NCBI RefSeq assembly: GCF_002237755.1
Contig: NZ_MWSJ01000006.1
Coordinates: 1 to 64,000 of the forward strand
Length of the DNA stretch: 64,000 bases
Reading direction: 5' to 3'
Source: Lysinibacillus sp. KCTC 33748
Lineage (GTDB): Bacteria > Bacillota > Bacilli > Bacillales_A > Planococcaceae
Position 1 is the first letter of the stretch; each line of letters opens with the position of its first letter. Both the position numbers and the translations under genes were made by a program. Shown piece after piece: positions 11,918 through 21,695 of this stretch. The notes under the pieces were generated by a model, which worked only from the letters and a program-made list of their open reading frames with translations, was not told where the DNA came from and searched no databases.

Positions 11918-12733
11918 CTAAGCTCTTTCAACAGCAATCTGAACCTCTGCAACGTAAGATTCAGGATCGTCTAATTTTTCATGAGGAATGCAGATTTCAC
12001 GGCGAGGCTCATTGTCCTTTAAGCGATAGCCATTTCGTTCAATCCATAATGCTAGTTCCGTACTTGCGGTGCATCGGCTAGTTGTGGAGCAATGATGAAC
12101 AAGCGTGGCCATCATCGGAGCTTCTGGCAATCTTTTTACTGTAAAGAGAGGATGACTTGGTATATCGAGCGTTAACGGACGAGCTACCTCTATATCAATA
12201 GCATCCTCACACTCTTCACAGCCATGCCAAAGAACCAATTGGGACAAAGAAGAATGCCCAAAGGACCCTAAATAATCATCCAACAGTTGGAACATCTCAG
12301 GGATTTCTCTAAATGATGCTTTTTTACGATAAGACAATACGAGTTGTGGCTGAACTTCTTTTAGAACGACATCAAGTGAAACTACATTTTTTTCCTCATT
12401 CTCGATAGTACACAGACTTTCCTTAATTCGAGCCATTCTAGCGTTTTCAACATCTAAAATGGATTGAATCTCATTTTGCTTCACTCTGAACATCCCTCTA
12501 ATTTGATCAAGAGAGATATTCTCTCCCTGCATTTGACGAATTTGCTCCAAGGAGAACCCCAATTCTTTGAACGCTAATATACGATGGATTTGAAACATTT
12601 GGTCAGCTGAGTAATACCGATATCCTGAAAATTTGTCAGTATAAGCAGGCTTCAGCAAATTTAATTGGTCGTAGTAACGTAATGTCTTTACAGATACTTG
12701 GCTAAGTTTTGAAAACTCGCTAATTTTAAACAT
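11918..12733 (-). CDS. MerR-family transcriptional activator with effector domain
   Basis: A 271-residue regulator. The N-terminal HTH (FSKLSQVSVKTLRYYDQLNL) and wing (SGYRYYSADQ) are typical; a long coiled helix covers residues 75-120. The C-terminal half looks like a GyrI/BmrR-type small-molecule binding domain. The 12734-12810 region holds a promoter with a 19-base spacer, the signature of MerR activation, so the gene likely activates itself and the MFS gene that follows. Closest models: BmrR, YdfL. Confidence 0.88.
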   Translation of the reverse strand: MFKISEFSKLSQVSVKTLRYYDQLNLLKPAYTDKFSGYRYYSADQMFQIHRILAFKELGFSLEQIRQMQGENISLDQIRGMFRVKQNEIQSILDVENARMARIKESLCTIENEEKNVVSLDVVLKEVQPQLVLSYRKKASFREIPEMFQLLDDYLGSFGHSSLSQLVLWHGCEECEDAIDIEVARPLTLDIPSHPLFTVKRLPEAPMMATLVHHCSTTSRCTASTELALWIERNGYRLKDNEPRREICIPHEKLDDPESYVAEVQIAVERA

Positions 12734-12773
12734 CGAATCATCTCCAATACTTTTTTATCCTGTTGCTTTTATG

Positions 12774-12804
12774 AGTATATCTGTCCAGCTAAGGGGAGAG
12801 TCAA
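12774..12804 (-). promoter_or_regulatory. MerR-type promoter with 19-bp spacer
   Basis: On the minus strand TTGACT (12799-12804) and TATACT (12774-12779) are separated by 19 bases (12780-12798). The long spacer is what MerR proteins correct by DNA distortion. The spacer contains an imperfect dyad CTCCCC / GGACAG. Confidence 0.78.
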
Positions 12805-12852
12805 GGGAAATACAGAAGATTTGTTAGAAGAGGGTACGTATTGCTTAATCCA

Positions 12853-12899
12853 CAAAAAAAGAGACAGCCTATAGTGATTAACACTGTAGACTGTCTCTA
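12853..12899 (-). terminator. dlt operon terminator
   Basis: On the minus strand GAGACAG and CTGTCTC form the base of a hairpin with a further inner stem (CAGTG / CACT), followed by eight T. It lies 5 bases after dltD. Confidence 0.85.
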
Positions 12900-12903
12900 C
12901 GAT

Positions 12904-14079
12904 TTATTGCTCTGCCCAGTATTTATCTAGCTCTTGGTCTAGATATACCCAGCCCTTCCATGCGATATGAATCGTATCCATAATGAAATAAGGATCATAG
13001 TCATGGTCTGAGTAATCAACAAATGGAACATCATTATCAGTCAAGATCTGCTCCATTTTTTCGTAATACTTTTGTCGACGCTCCTCAGGATATTCCGTGT
13101 AGTCATACCAATGACCATTTACTGGAATAGAAACAAATAGTGGCTTTGCACCAGCGTCCTTTAAAACATCGATGACTAGCTGTAAATCCTCATATTCAGG
13201 TGAGGTTGTATAATCTTCGTTTTTGCGCATACCTTGAAACTTTTTAATATTCGCGTTTACAAGTCGTTTATAAAACTTATTTTCAATCATTAAATCGTTG
13301 GATACACGTTTCTCGCCGTATTTCTCGGCGTTTTCAAGTTGTTGCTCAAATGTTTGGTCAACAACTAGCTTGTCATTATTTTTTAATTTATGCGGCTCTC
13401 GAGGGAATAAAGAGTAATACAAATCTTTTTTCTCTAAAAGCGCCTTTTGGACATGGCCTGCCATCATGGCAAGTCGTCCAATGATAGGTTTTTCTTTACC
13501 GCCAGATATTTTATATTCGTAAATTGTTTTTAGCAAATCATCGCGATTGACTGTATCGAAGGCAAGAAGGCGTTCCATTCCTCGTTTTCGAAGATCCTCG
13601 TCAATGTCTTTATTGTATGCTAAATCATAAGCATGCAACATCGAATAGTTAGGAGAAAAATGTAATTCATTCATTCCCTTTTTCGTAAACCATTGAGGAG
13701 AAATGATGAAGACAATTTTCTTATCCTTTAAATTCTTTTCCTGTGCAGCAAAATTTAAAAAGTGTGTAATAGACTGCATTCCACCACGCCCGACCATAAA
13801 TGTCGTATACGGAGCATTTGTAGCTCGAGCATAATTATAAGGGTGGAAAGGGTCAAAACGATTTAATTCAGAAGAGCCATATAAAGGCATAGTACTAGGC
13901 TCCTGCAACATCCGCTCTTGGAAATACATTCCTTGGAATACTAACGGAGACATACTCGTCTTTGCCTGCTCTACATCTTCATCTGAAATCCAAGCTTCTA
14001 TCCAGGAATTAGGGAAGAATATAACGCCAGCAAAAAGAGCAAAAGCAATTAATAATGATAGAAAGCCTTTCTTAATCAT
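12904..14079 (-). CDS. dltD: D-alanyl-lipoteichoic acid biosynthesis protein DltD
   Basis: The membrane-anchored, extracytoplasmic protein that completes transfer of D-alanine to teichoic acids. Length 391 residues. One N-terminal membrane anchor (LSLLIAFALFAGVIFF). SGNH-hydrolase-like features include YGSSELNRFDPFHPYNY with the nucleophile serine, and the C-terminal DTIHIAWKGW with catalytic Asp/His. It overlaps dltC by 4 bases and is the last gene of the operon. Confidence 0.95.
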   Translation of the reverse strand: MIKKGFLSLLIAFALFAGVIFFPNSWIEAWISDEDVEQAKTSMSPLVFQGMYFQERMLQEPSTMPLYGSSELNRFDPFHPYNYARATNAPYTTFMVGRGGMQSITHFLNFAAQEKNLKDKKIVFIISPQWFTKKGMNELHFSPNYSMLHAYDLAYNKDIDEDLRKRGMERLLAFDTVNRDDLLKTIYEYKISGGKEKPIIGRLAMMAGHVQKALLEKKDLYYSLFPREPHKLKNNDKLVVDQTFEQQLENAEKYGEKRVSNDLMIENKFYKRLVNANIKKFQGMRKNEDYTTSPEYEDLQLVIDVLKDAGAKPLFVSIPVNGHWYDYTEYPEERRQKYYEKMEQILTDNDVPFVDYSDHDYDPYFIMDTIHIAWKGWVYLDQELDKYWAEQ

Positions 14080-14309
14080 TGTCTTTCAGCTAATTCCGCT
14101 ACAATACGATTTGGCGTGTTCCATTCCTCACGGTTGAAATCAGTAATTGGTACAGAAATATTAAAGCGGTTTTCAATTTCCACTAATAAATTAATTGTAC
14201 CGAATGAATCAAGAAGACCTTCTTCAAATAAATCGATATCTGGATTTTCTAAAACGATTTCATCCTCACATAACTCTACTAGCATTTCTAAAACTTGTTG
14301 TTTATCCAT
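14076..14309 (-). CDS. dltC: D-alanyl carrier protein DltC
   Basis: The acyl carrier of the teichoic acid D-alanylation pathway, 77 residues. Ser35 in LLDSFGTINL is the phosphopantetheine attachment site. Its acidic four-helix composition is typical. AAGGAG lies before the ATG. It stands between dltB and dltD, with the dltD start overlapping its stop. Confidence 0.95.
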   Translation of the reverse strand: MDKQQVLEMLVELCEDEIVLENPDIDLFEEGLLDSFGTINLLVEIENRFNISVPITDFNREEWNTPNRIVAELAERQ

Positions 14310-14371
14310 TGTATAAATCTCCTTTAGTGTTTAGGCTGCGTTATTCATAAAAACATGAATAGAGCCGTTAA

Positions 14372-15535
14372 TTAAAATAATGTTCCTGAGAAAATATAGA
14401 AACCAAAGCAAACGGCATTAAAAGTAATAAATACGCCAATTGCATGCGTCCATTTATTTTTCGGCCAAAGCTTACGCTTTTTATTCCAACGTTCAAATTT
14501 ATCGAAGCTGATAATTAACAGGGCATGGTAGAGTCCATAGACAACATAGTGCAATTCTAATCCGTGCCAAATCCCCATTAAAAAGAACAGTAAAAAGAAG
14601 CCGATATAAGAAACTGTATATTTGTTTTTAATCCATTTTTTCTTTGTCATCCAAAGCACGAAACGCATATAAACATAATCCCTGAACCAGAAGGAAAGAC
14701 TCATATGCCAACGGTTCCAAAAGTCTTTAATATTGCGACTCGAGAATGGACGGTTAAAGTTAATAGGCGTTTGAACACCCATAATGCGACTGACACCAAC
14801 GGCAAACGCACTATAACCCGCAAAATCGAAAAATAAATAAAAACTATACATATACATATACGCTATTTGCCCTTGGAAAGGTGTCAAATAGTTATACGTT
14901 TGACTTGGTAAATAAATAAGTGTGTAATTGTAGATTAAATAAGCCAAAATAAACTTATATAAAAAGCCTACAAATATATAATTGATCCCGCTTAACAGCA
15001 ACTTTTGATAGTCTTGCCCAGACGGCGCTGTGTGCATATCTTTATAAAAGCGTCTCCAACGATCAATAGGTCCTGATGATACTGTTGGGAAGAACAGTAA
15101 GAAATAGGCAAGCTCAACTGGTGAGATTTTATCCTTAATTAAGCCATCTCGCGTTTCTAAAATCATCTGTACTGATTTAAAAGTAATATAGGATACCCCT
15201 AAAAATCCAAATAAATTCTGAAGGCCAAGCATTGGCAGAACCTTCACAAGCACAAGTGGCAAAATGGACAGTAGTACAGCAATGACGAATACAGAAGTGT
15301 TATTCTTCTGGGAGCGATATTTTTGGTAACCGATAATTAATAATAACTGAAATACTGTAAACAGTATAAGAGAAATGGAACCGTTAAGGGAGCTACCAAA
15401 AATAAGAGCTAAAACGACGATCGAAATAACGATATTATAGCCTTTAGCTGATTTCCCGCGCAGTCCTAAAATAATTGTTGGCAGCAACAAAATACCAATG
15501 ATGATGAAAAAAACTATATTTCCGTAAGGCGTCAT
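14372..15535 (-). CDS. dltB: D-alanyl transfer membrane protein DltB (MBOAT)
   Basis: A multi-pass membrane O-acyltransferase of 387 residues that moves D-alanine across the membrane with DltC and DltX. The MBOAT signature is visible: SSRNIKDFWNRWHMSLSFWF and, toward the C-terminus, LLFFLMGIWHGLELHYVVYG with the catalytic histidine. The start overlaps the dltA stop by 4 bases. Confidence 0.95.
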   Translation of the reverse strand: MTPYGNIVFFIIIGILLLPTIILGLRGKSAKGYNIVISIVVLALIFGSSLNGSISLILFTVFQLLLIIGYQKYRSQKNNTSVFVIAVLLSILPLVLVKVLPMLGLQNLFGFLGVSYITFKSVQMILETRDGLIKDKISPVELAYFLLFFPTVSSGPIDRWRRFYKDMHTAPSGQDYQKLLLSGINYIFVGFLYKFILAYLIYNYTLIYLPSQTYNYLTPFQGQIAYMYMYSFYLFFDFAGYSAFAVGVSRIMGVQTPINFNRPFSSRNIKDFWNRWHMSLSFWFRDYVYMRFVLWMTKKKWIKNKYTVSYIGFFLLFFLMGIWHGLELHYVVYGLYHALLIISFDKFERWNKKRKLWPKNKWTHAIGVFITFNAVCFGFYIFSGTLF

Positions 15536-17004
15536 ACTGTTTCCATAACCGCCAATCCTTTACGATCAACTTTACCGTTTGTATTTAAAGGTAAAGTGTC
15601 AATGTATTTGAATGTTTTCGGAATCATATAGGATGGTAAATACTCCGATAACAATGCTTTAAGCTGCTTCGTCATTTTGAAAGCAGAGTCCGTCAATGGT
15701 TCGCGAAGCACAATATACGCACTCAATGATACAATCTCACCATTTTTTGAAACAGGTATAATAACACAGCTAGATACAGGTGGAAGATTGCCCATTTGTT
15801 TTTCAATTTCCTCAATTTCTAAACGATAACCGTGTAGCTTCACCTGGAAATCTTTTCGACCAGAGAAGAACAGATAGCCATCTTTTTCATAACCAACGTC
15901 TCCAGTTTTATAAATACGTTGATCCCCTATTGTAGGAAACGCTTGAAGTGTTAAATCAGGCGCACCAAGATAACCTGCACTTACAGTCGGTCCAGAAATA
16001 ATAATCTCGCTATCTTCTAACAAGGATAGATTAGGCTCAGATATAGGGGCGATTGGTAATTGGTCAAACTGCTCCAGAAGCTCCTTCGTTACTTCCACAT
16101 AAGAAACGGCAACAGTTGTTTCTGTAGGACCGTATAAATTAAAAATAGAAGCTTGAGGGAAGCGCTGCATTAATTCCGTAGCTACGGATACCGGTAACAC
16201 TTCTCCGCAGAATAAAAATGTATCTAAAGAAGGCATTAACGCTTGATTCCACTCCTTGTTCATTAAACAGATCTTCGCGAAGGAAGGTGTGGAAGTCCAA
16301 ACGCGAACATTAGATGAAGCTAATGACTCAAATAACGCTTTTGGATTAGCAATTTGCTCTTGTTTAATCGCGTAAAGGGTTTGCCCGCTTACTAGTGCAG
16401 GATATAAATCCATTACAGATAAATCGAAGGAATAAGGCGCTTGATTTAGAAACACTCCAGATTCCTGTAAAGGGAAATGTTCATGCATCCAAGCGACAAA
16501 ATGCGCTAAATTATCAGCTGTAATTTGAACACCTTTTGGTTTACCAGTAGAACCAGATGTGTAAATAATATAATAAATTTCTTGATCCTTAACCCATGTT
16601 GAAGGCTCAGTCGAAATGCTAGTAGGTTGAGCTACTAAATCGCTTACTTCTACTACAGGGACATGTAAGTTCAAACTTAACGTTTCAGTTTTTAGTAGCA
16701 AGCAAGCCTCAGAAGCTTCTATAATAATCTGTAACCTTTCAGACGGTGTGGAAGAGTCAACAGGCACGTACGGATGACCCGCCTTTACCGCACCTAAAAA
16801 GGCAACGATTTGTAAAGGTGACATATGCCCATAGACGACGATAGGTTGTTGTCTTTTTAAATCAAGAGCCATTAAATATTGTGCTACACAATCAGACAAA
16901 TGCCAAAGCTCACCAAACGTTAAGGAATCACTGTCGGTTTGATAGGCAGTGCGATGTGGATGCTGTTGTGCCACTTTTTGAATAGCCTCTAAAATGCTTA
17001 ACAT
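15532..17004 (-). CDS. dltA: D-alanine--carrier ligase DltA
   Basis: An ANL-family adenylation enzyme that activates D-alanine with ATP and loads it on DltC; 490 residues, a little shorter than the usual 500. Core motifs: IIYTSGSTGKPKGV (A3), NLYGPTETTVAV (A5), YKTGDVGYEKDGYLFFSGR (A7-A8) and PLNTNGKVDRKGL with the catalytic lysine (A10). FLFCGEVLP carries the cysteine typical of D-Ala specificity. AAGGAG precedes the ATG. Confidence 0.96.
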   Translation of the reverse strand: MLSILEAIQKVAQQHPHRTAYQTDSDSLTFGELWHLSDCVAQYLMALDLKRQQPIVVYGHMSPLQIVAFLGAVKAGHPYVPVDSSTPSERLQIIIEASEACLLLKTETLSLNLHVPVVEVSDLVAQPTSISTEPSTWVKDQEIYYIIYTSGSTGKPKGVQITADNLAHFVAWMHEHFPLQESGVFLNQAPYSFDLSVMDLYPALVSGQTLYAIKQEQIANPKALFESLASSNVRVWTSTPSFAKICLMNKEWNQALMPSLDTFLFCGEVLPVSVATELMQRFPQASIFNLYGPTETTVAVSYVEVTKELLEQFDQLPIAPISEPNLSLLEDSEIIISGPTVSAGYLGAPDLTLQAFPTIGDQRIYKTGDVGYEKDGYLFFSGRKDFQVKLHGYRLEIEEIEKQMGNLPPVSSCVIIPVSKNGEIVSLSAYIVLREPLTDSAFKMTKQLKALLSEYLPSYMIPKTFKYIDTLPLNTNGKVDRKGLAVMETV

Positions 17005-17022
17005 AGTTTATATCTCCTTTTC

Positions 17023-17160
17023 TTAAAATTCCGTATATATAAATGGTCCTGCGTTCATATCATGGAAGCCATGAATAAGAAACAAGAGCACTAAAATCAT
17101 GAAATAAAATAACGTAAAGCCTATAAAACGAAAAAGCTCATTATTTTTAATGGATTGCAT
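17023..17160 (-). CDS. dltX: Small membrane protein DltX
   Basis: A 45-residue single-pass protein, first gene of the operon and too short for ordinary gene finding. It reads MQSIKNNELFRFIGFTLFYF at the start, a hydrophobic helix at residues 12-29, and ends GPFIYTEF, the conserved C-terminal motif of DltX, which in known systems works with DltB and DltD. TTGGAGGTGG precedes the ATG. dltA starts 18 bases after its stop. Confidence 0.9.
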   Translation of the reverse strand: MQSIKNNELFRFIGFTLFYFMILVLLFLIHGFHDMNAGPFIYTEF

Positions 17161-17829
17161 TAGTCCACCTCCAATTAAAAATGAAAAAAGATTGTAACTT
17201 TGTAAATATACTAAATAAATTGATATTTTTTCAAGTTATTTCTAAATTATTTTTACCTTAATTCAATTTTTAACACTGATTTGACGGATTGTAGAGAAAA
17301 TTGTTGCTAAATTCCTGTTTATTCATGAAATCATAAGATTAATTTAAGGTAAAATTAAGGTTTCGGAAATCATGACTATTATTATGGAAGAAAGTGATTT
17401 TTGATTCACCGCAACTTGAATTTTTCTAAACGTGATCCTTATTCATTATCGCTGATTTTCCGCTTCATTTGTACTTAAGAAATCCTTAAATTTCGTGACA
17501 GAACATTCGGAAATATTTTCATCATTTTCCGACAGAAGACTCCCAACTAATGAATAAGCCGGAGATGAATGTCGGTTGGCGACAATCAAAACGAAAATGG
17601 AAGTTGTTTAATTCGTTACATTAAGCATAATCAATGAAAGTAAAATCAAAGTAAATTTGATGAAAAATGTTGGTATAAAATATGAAGAGTTACCACGAAA
17701 AATGAAGCCACAAGCCAAACATATGAAGGATCAAGAATCTCACGAAGACTGTTGTAAAGGCATATTTGAGCAACAACAAAAGCGCCATCATTAGTTGAGC
17801 ACCTCAACTTTGATAGCACTTTGTTGTTG
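17161..17829. other. Upstream region of the dlt operon
   Basis: About 670 bases without a gene, A+T-rich. The dlt promoter on the minus strand should be here but several A+T-rich candidates compete. Near 17770-17830 CAACAACAAAA and TTTGTTGTTG form a long-range hairpin just before the 161-bp repeat array. Confidence 0.45.
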
Positions 17830-18635
17830 GCCCGTTTTATCGGGCAGTAATTTTATCTGTATCAAAGCGAAGCAAGGTCAAAGCGTATCGCCTCAAAATA
17901 TATAGAGAGAAACTGCCTGTAGAAGCCCGATTGGTGAAAACTAATAATCAGTGGTGGATAAGAACCCACCACTGATTAAAGTTTCACTTTATCCCGCTTT
18001 AACGGGCAGTAATTTTTTCTGTATCAAAACGAAGCAAGATACAAAGGGTCTCGCCTCAAAATAGAGAGAGAAACGGCTCGTAAAAGCCCGATTGGTGAAG
18101 ACTAAAAATCAGCGATGGATAAAGAGCCCATCACTGATTAAGTTTCACTTTATCCCGCTTTAACGGGCAGTAATTTTTTCTGTATCAAAACGAAGCAAGA
18201 TACAAAGGGTTTCGCCTTAAAGTATAGAGAGAAACTGCCCATAAAAGCCCGATTGGTAAAGACTAAAAATCAGCGATGGATAAAGAGCCCATCACTGATT
18301 AAGTTTCACTTTATCCCGCTTTAACGGGCAGTAATTTTTTCTGTATCAAAACGAAGCAAGATACAAAGGGTCTCGCCTCAAAATAGAGAGAGAAACTGCC
18401 CGTAAAAGCCCGATTGGTGAAGACTAATAATCAGCGATGGATAAAGAGCCCGTCACTGATTAAGTTTCACTTTATCCCGCTTTAACGGGCAGTAATTTAT
18501 CTGTATCAAAACGAAGTAAGATACAAAGGGTTTCACCTCAAAATATATATAGAAACTGCCCGTAAAAGCCCGATTGGTGAAGACTAATAATCAGTGGTGG
18601 ATAAGAACCCACCACTGATTAAAGTTTCACTTTAT
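17830..18635. repeat. Five tandem copies of a structured 161-bp repeat
   Basis: The marker CGGGCAGTAA recurs at 17841, 18003, 18164, 18325 and 18486, a period of 161-162 bases. Each unit contains GTATC/GATAC arms around ACGAAGCAA, long arms CGGGCAGT...ACTGCCCG about 85 bases apart, and a strong hairpin AATCAG(T/C)G(G/A)TGG / CCA(C/T)CACTGATT. The outer copies have G-C where inner copies have A-T in that stem, a compensating change. No ORF is conserved. The last unit runs into the phoA stop codon. Confidence 0.85.
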
Positions 18636-20272
18636 TTGAGAAGCTTTAATACTTTTTTGGAAACGTAAAAGTCTGTGCCGTTGTAGACATTGATTGTGTC
18701 AAACGTATGTGTTTTTGCGGTTTTGTCTTGTTCGTATAGTACTGTGTTCTTATTAACTGGGATTGTGATGGTTACATTCTTTTTTTGTGCAATAAACTTA
18801 GGGTTTTCTTTATCACTTAAGTCAATTTTAGAAGTGTAGCCTTTTTCTGTGAACGCTTTTGTTGCAGGTATATATAAATCATCTGAAAGCTTATTTAAAT
18901 CGAAGCCCATAAACTTTGCCATCGTATGTGCTAAATCCGTATTTTCGACAAGGCCTGTAATTTTAGATGGTCCGAATGAGTATAAGAATACATCCTCACC
19001 CGTGTGCCCACCAGTTGTATAACCAATATTGGCGCGATTCGCAAGCATTTTCACCATTTCTTTGCCTAAATCTTTAGTCGATTTTAAAGTTGCAAGCTCA
19101 TTCTCAGATAGATTATCTAAGCCATAAAGTGCAGCAACTTCTACAATATTCGATTTGTCTTCTTTTAATTGGCTCAATGCACCTTCGATTGTCATTTTAG
19201 CCTTCTTCAGAGGATCGATATAAGCAGATACAGGTGTGTAGGAATAAGTGCTTGTCGTGTTAACATTACCCATTGTAATCCCACTATTGCCGTGGTCTGT
19301 AACAGCAATGACCATTGTATTGCCATCTTTTTTTGCAAAATCAACGGCTTCTTTGACTGCAGCATCAAACGATAAAATATCACTAATGATACCGACCGTG
19401 TCATTTGCGTGTGCCGCCCAATCCACCTTACTGCCTTCTACAAATAAGAAGAAACCATCTTCATCCTTTTTAAGCGTATTAATCGCTTTATTTGTCATCT
19501 CAGCGAGTGTAGGCTCAGATGCTCTTGTTGTAGCACGATCTAAATCGTAGGCAAGATCACTTGGAGCAAAACTTCCCCAAATTTTTGACGATTTACTTTT
19601 GAAAAGCTCATCACGAGTCTTAACAATGTCATAATTTTTTTCTTTTAAGACATCCACTAAATGCTCGCCATCTTTACGAGCATTTTTAGTAGTGCCCGGT
19701 GCCAGAGACTCTAAGCCACCACCTAACACGACATCTATGTTTTGATAAACTTGCTGCTCAGCAATGTCATCGTATTGGCTTCTATTTTTCACATGTGCAG
19801 AAAAGCCAGCTGGTGTAGCATGCTGAATTTCTGAAGTAGAAATCAATCCAGTTGCCTTGCCTTGTTGCTTAGCGCCTTCTAACACATTAGCTACAGGTCT
19901 ATAAGCATCTTCTTTAGCAATTGGCTCTAGCCCTGGCGAATTAATAACGGCTGGTAGCACACCTACAAATTTATCATTTGATTTATGACCAGTTGCTAAC
20001 GCAGTAGCGGCAGGGGCTGAGTCAGTAATAGCTGAATCGGCAGAGTATGTACGTACTGCCCCTGATAAAATTTCATCCATAGCCAAGCTTTGCCCTTTGT
20101 ACCAACGAGAAAGGGTAACTGCATTATTACTACTACCATCCATCACGAGCATAATCACATTTGTTGGTTTCTTCACTTCGGCTGCTTGTACTTGCGGCTG
20201 AGCGATACTAATCGACGATAAAGCAATAGCGCTTGCTAAAAATAATGAACTCCATTTTTTTGAGACTTTCAT
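18632..20272 (-). CDS. phoA: Secreted alkaline phosphatase
   Basis: Hydrolyses phosphate monoesters outside the cell. 546 residues from ATG 20272, which has AAAAGGAGG in front; an upstream TTG would lie before that site. A signal peptide covers about residues 1-30, with likely cleavage at VQA-AE. Metal and active-site features: MLVMDGSSNN (Asp45), DSAITDSAPAATALATG with nucleophile Ser85, VTDHGNSG and TTGGHTGED. TTTACA-like repeats at 20306-20324 (minus strand) resemble PhoP boxes but the spacing is 13 rather than 11, so phosphate control is only suggested. The C-terminal 90 residues form an extra domain. Confidence 0.92.
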   Translation of the reverse strand: MKVSKKWSSLFLASAIALSSISIAQPQVQAAEVKKPTNVIMLVMDGSSNNAVTLSRWYKGQSLAMDEILSGAVRTYSADSAITDSAPAATALATGHKSNDKFVGVLPAVINSPGLEPIAKEDAYRPVANVLEGAKQQGKATGLISTSEIQHATPAGFSAHVKNRSQYDDIAEQQVYQNIDVVLGGGLESLAPGTTKNARKDGEHLVDVLKEKNYDIVKTRDELFKSKSSKIWGSFAPSDLAYDLDRATTRASEPTLAEMTNKAINTLKKDEDGFFLFVEGSKVDWAAHANDTVGIISDILSFDAAVKEAVDFAKKDGNTMVIAVTDHGNSGITMGNVNTTSTYSYTPVSAYIDPLKKAKMTIEGALSQLKEDKSNIVEVAALYGLDNLSENELATLKSTKDLGKEMVKMLANRANIGYTTGGHTGEDVFLYSFGPSKITGLVENTDLAHTMAKFMGFDLNKLSDDLYIPATKAFTEKGYTSKIDLSDKENPKFIAQKKNVTITIPVNKNTVLYEQDKTAKTHTFDTINVYNGTDFYVSKKVLKLLK

Positions 20273-20398
20273 GATTTTCCTCCTTTTGGTCAATTCACAA
20301 GTAAGTGTAAAGGAAGTTTGTAAAGCTAGGATGAAATTATTGTTATGAATTGTGGGGGGATTGTTAAATATATAATGATGAGCACTAAAGGGGAAAAT

Positions 20399-20440
20399 AG
20401 AATCTGCTTACTATCCATTGATGGAAGCTTGCAGATTCTA
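20399..20440 (-). terminator. Hairpin after the transglutaminase-like gene
   Basis: AGAATCTGC and GCAGATTCT form a 9-pair stem around a 24-base spacer; the T-run on the minus strand is weak (TATTTTCC). Confidence 0.5.
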
Positions 20441-20447
20441 GAATTTG

Positions 20448-21695
20448 CTATAAAGTTTGTGAATGTTTTTCACCGTCAATGGTTTCGTAAAATAATACCC
20501 CTTTATCATCAACGAACAAGTTTAAAACCTCTTCCTCTAATAACACTTCTTCTGAACCATCGTTTATAAATATTTTCGTTAAAAAGCCGGCATTATCATA
20601 ATCACTGCAATAAATAGCATCTTCAAAAGCCGCCAAGTAGTAGCAGGCTGTTTCTGTAACTTGCCTATTTTGCTTTGTTGCTAAGTCATAGGCGTATACC
20701 ATGTCATCGTCCAAGCTATTATAATAAATAACATTTCCAATAGTATCTGTGTACCACATATCATGCATGAAATCGTACGTGTTGCTTGTAGCAGCAAAAT
20801 AGTTTTCATTTGCCCATATATGGTCTTCACTTAGTTTCTCGTCATTCACTAAAAAATATGCGTAGGAAATAGCATAAGGTTCACTAGGAGTGATATCATT
20901 CCAAGTTGTATCAATATGATACCAATCACCATTAACACTGACTAAATTCCATGCGTGAAGCTGATTATCGCTATAACCATATACATATTTAGCATCAAGA
21001 CCTGTAGCTAAAAATAAACGATAGGCTAATAGTGTATAAGCTTGGCAAACACCAGTTTCTTTACTAATTAATTCATAAACCGCTTGCCCTTGTGAATCAC
21101 CTTTTTCAGTATAAGTGGCTAGTTGTACGACAAAGTCATTAACGGCTTTAGCTCGATGAAAATCATCCATGTCATCTGTAATAAACTTCTTAGCAAAGTC
21201 CTGAACATAAGCATCAACTTTCTTTTCTTTCTTAGCATCTGTTATATATGTAAAGTCAAACTCTACCTCGTAACCATTATCTACTTCCCATGCTTCCCAG
21301 TTGTAATCTTGAATATAGCCTGTTGTATAAGGATTAACAAAATTAAGTATGTTATAAAGATCATTAATTTGTTCTTCAAATGTATCCCAATCTAATTTTC
21401 CTCTATACATAACTGTAAAGTTTGGGTCGAACGATGAAATATGTTTTTCAATTTTTTTTGAAAACTGCAGCATAGCAGGATCTTCCTTGAATAATGTTGT
21501 AGAAAAAAGGTCTTCAGCAGAATACTCGGCTGATGGGGCTTTATTAGCAAGCTCCTTTGGGTCCATAGAGCTTTCTTCTTCTTCTGATTCAAGTTCATCT
21601 TGTAATAGTACTTCGGCGACCTTGATAGCAGCTGAACAAGCGCTAAGCGTGCTTAATAGAATAAGTAAAAAAATCAGCAATATACTCTTTTTCAT
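20448..21695 (-). CDS. Transglutaminase-like lipoprotein
   Basis: A 415-residue exported protein. Residues 1-20 form a lipoprotein signal ending LSTLSAC, so Cys20 is the lipid anchor. The transglutaminase-like core has the Cys-His-Asp triad: Cys217 in TGVCQAYTLL, His247 in LHAWN and Asp262 in HIDTTWND. The C-terminal 140 residues look like beta-strand repeats of the DUF5050 kind (NVIYYNSLDDDMVYAYDL). Such proteins act on cell-wall or surface proteins, possibly as peptidases; the substrate is unknown. ATG 21695 follows GGGAGGAATT. Confidence 0.85.
   Translation of the reverse strand: MKKSILLIFLLILLSTLSACSAAIKVAEVLLQDELESEEEESSMDPKELANKAPSAEYSAEDLFSTTLFKEDPAMLQFSKKIEKHISSFDPNFTVMYRGKLDWDTFEEQINDLYNILNFVNPYTTGYIQDYNWEAWEVDNGYEVEFDFTYITDAKKEKKVDAYVQDFAKKFITDDMDDFHRAKAVNDFVVQLATYTEKGDSQGQAVYELISKETGVCQAYTLLAYRLFLATGLDAKYVYGYSDNQLHAWNLVSVNGDWYHIDTTWNDITPSEPYAISYAYFLVNDEKLSEDHIWANENYFAATSNTYDFMHDMWYTDTIGNVIYYNSLDDDMVYAYDLATKQNRQVTETACYYLAAFEDAIYCSDYDNAGFLTKIFINDGSEEVLLEEEVLNLFVDDKGVLFYETIDGEKHSQTL

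Noticed and set aside
11217-11921. 234-aa plus-strand ORF
   Set aside because: It is the mirror of the MFS transporter gene, which has clear helices, a regulator and spacing that fit.
20306-20324. PhoP binding box upstream of phoA
   Set aside because: Two TTTACA words are present on the minus strand but 13 rather than 11 bases apart and without further repeats. Too weak to call.
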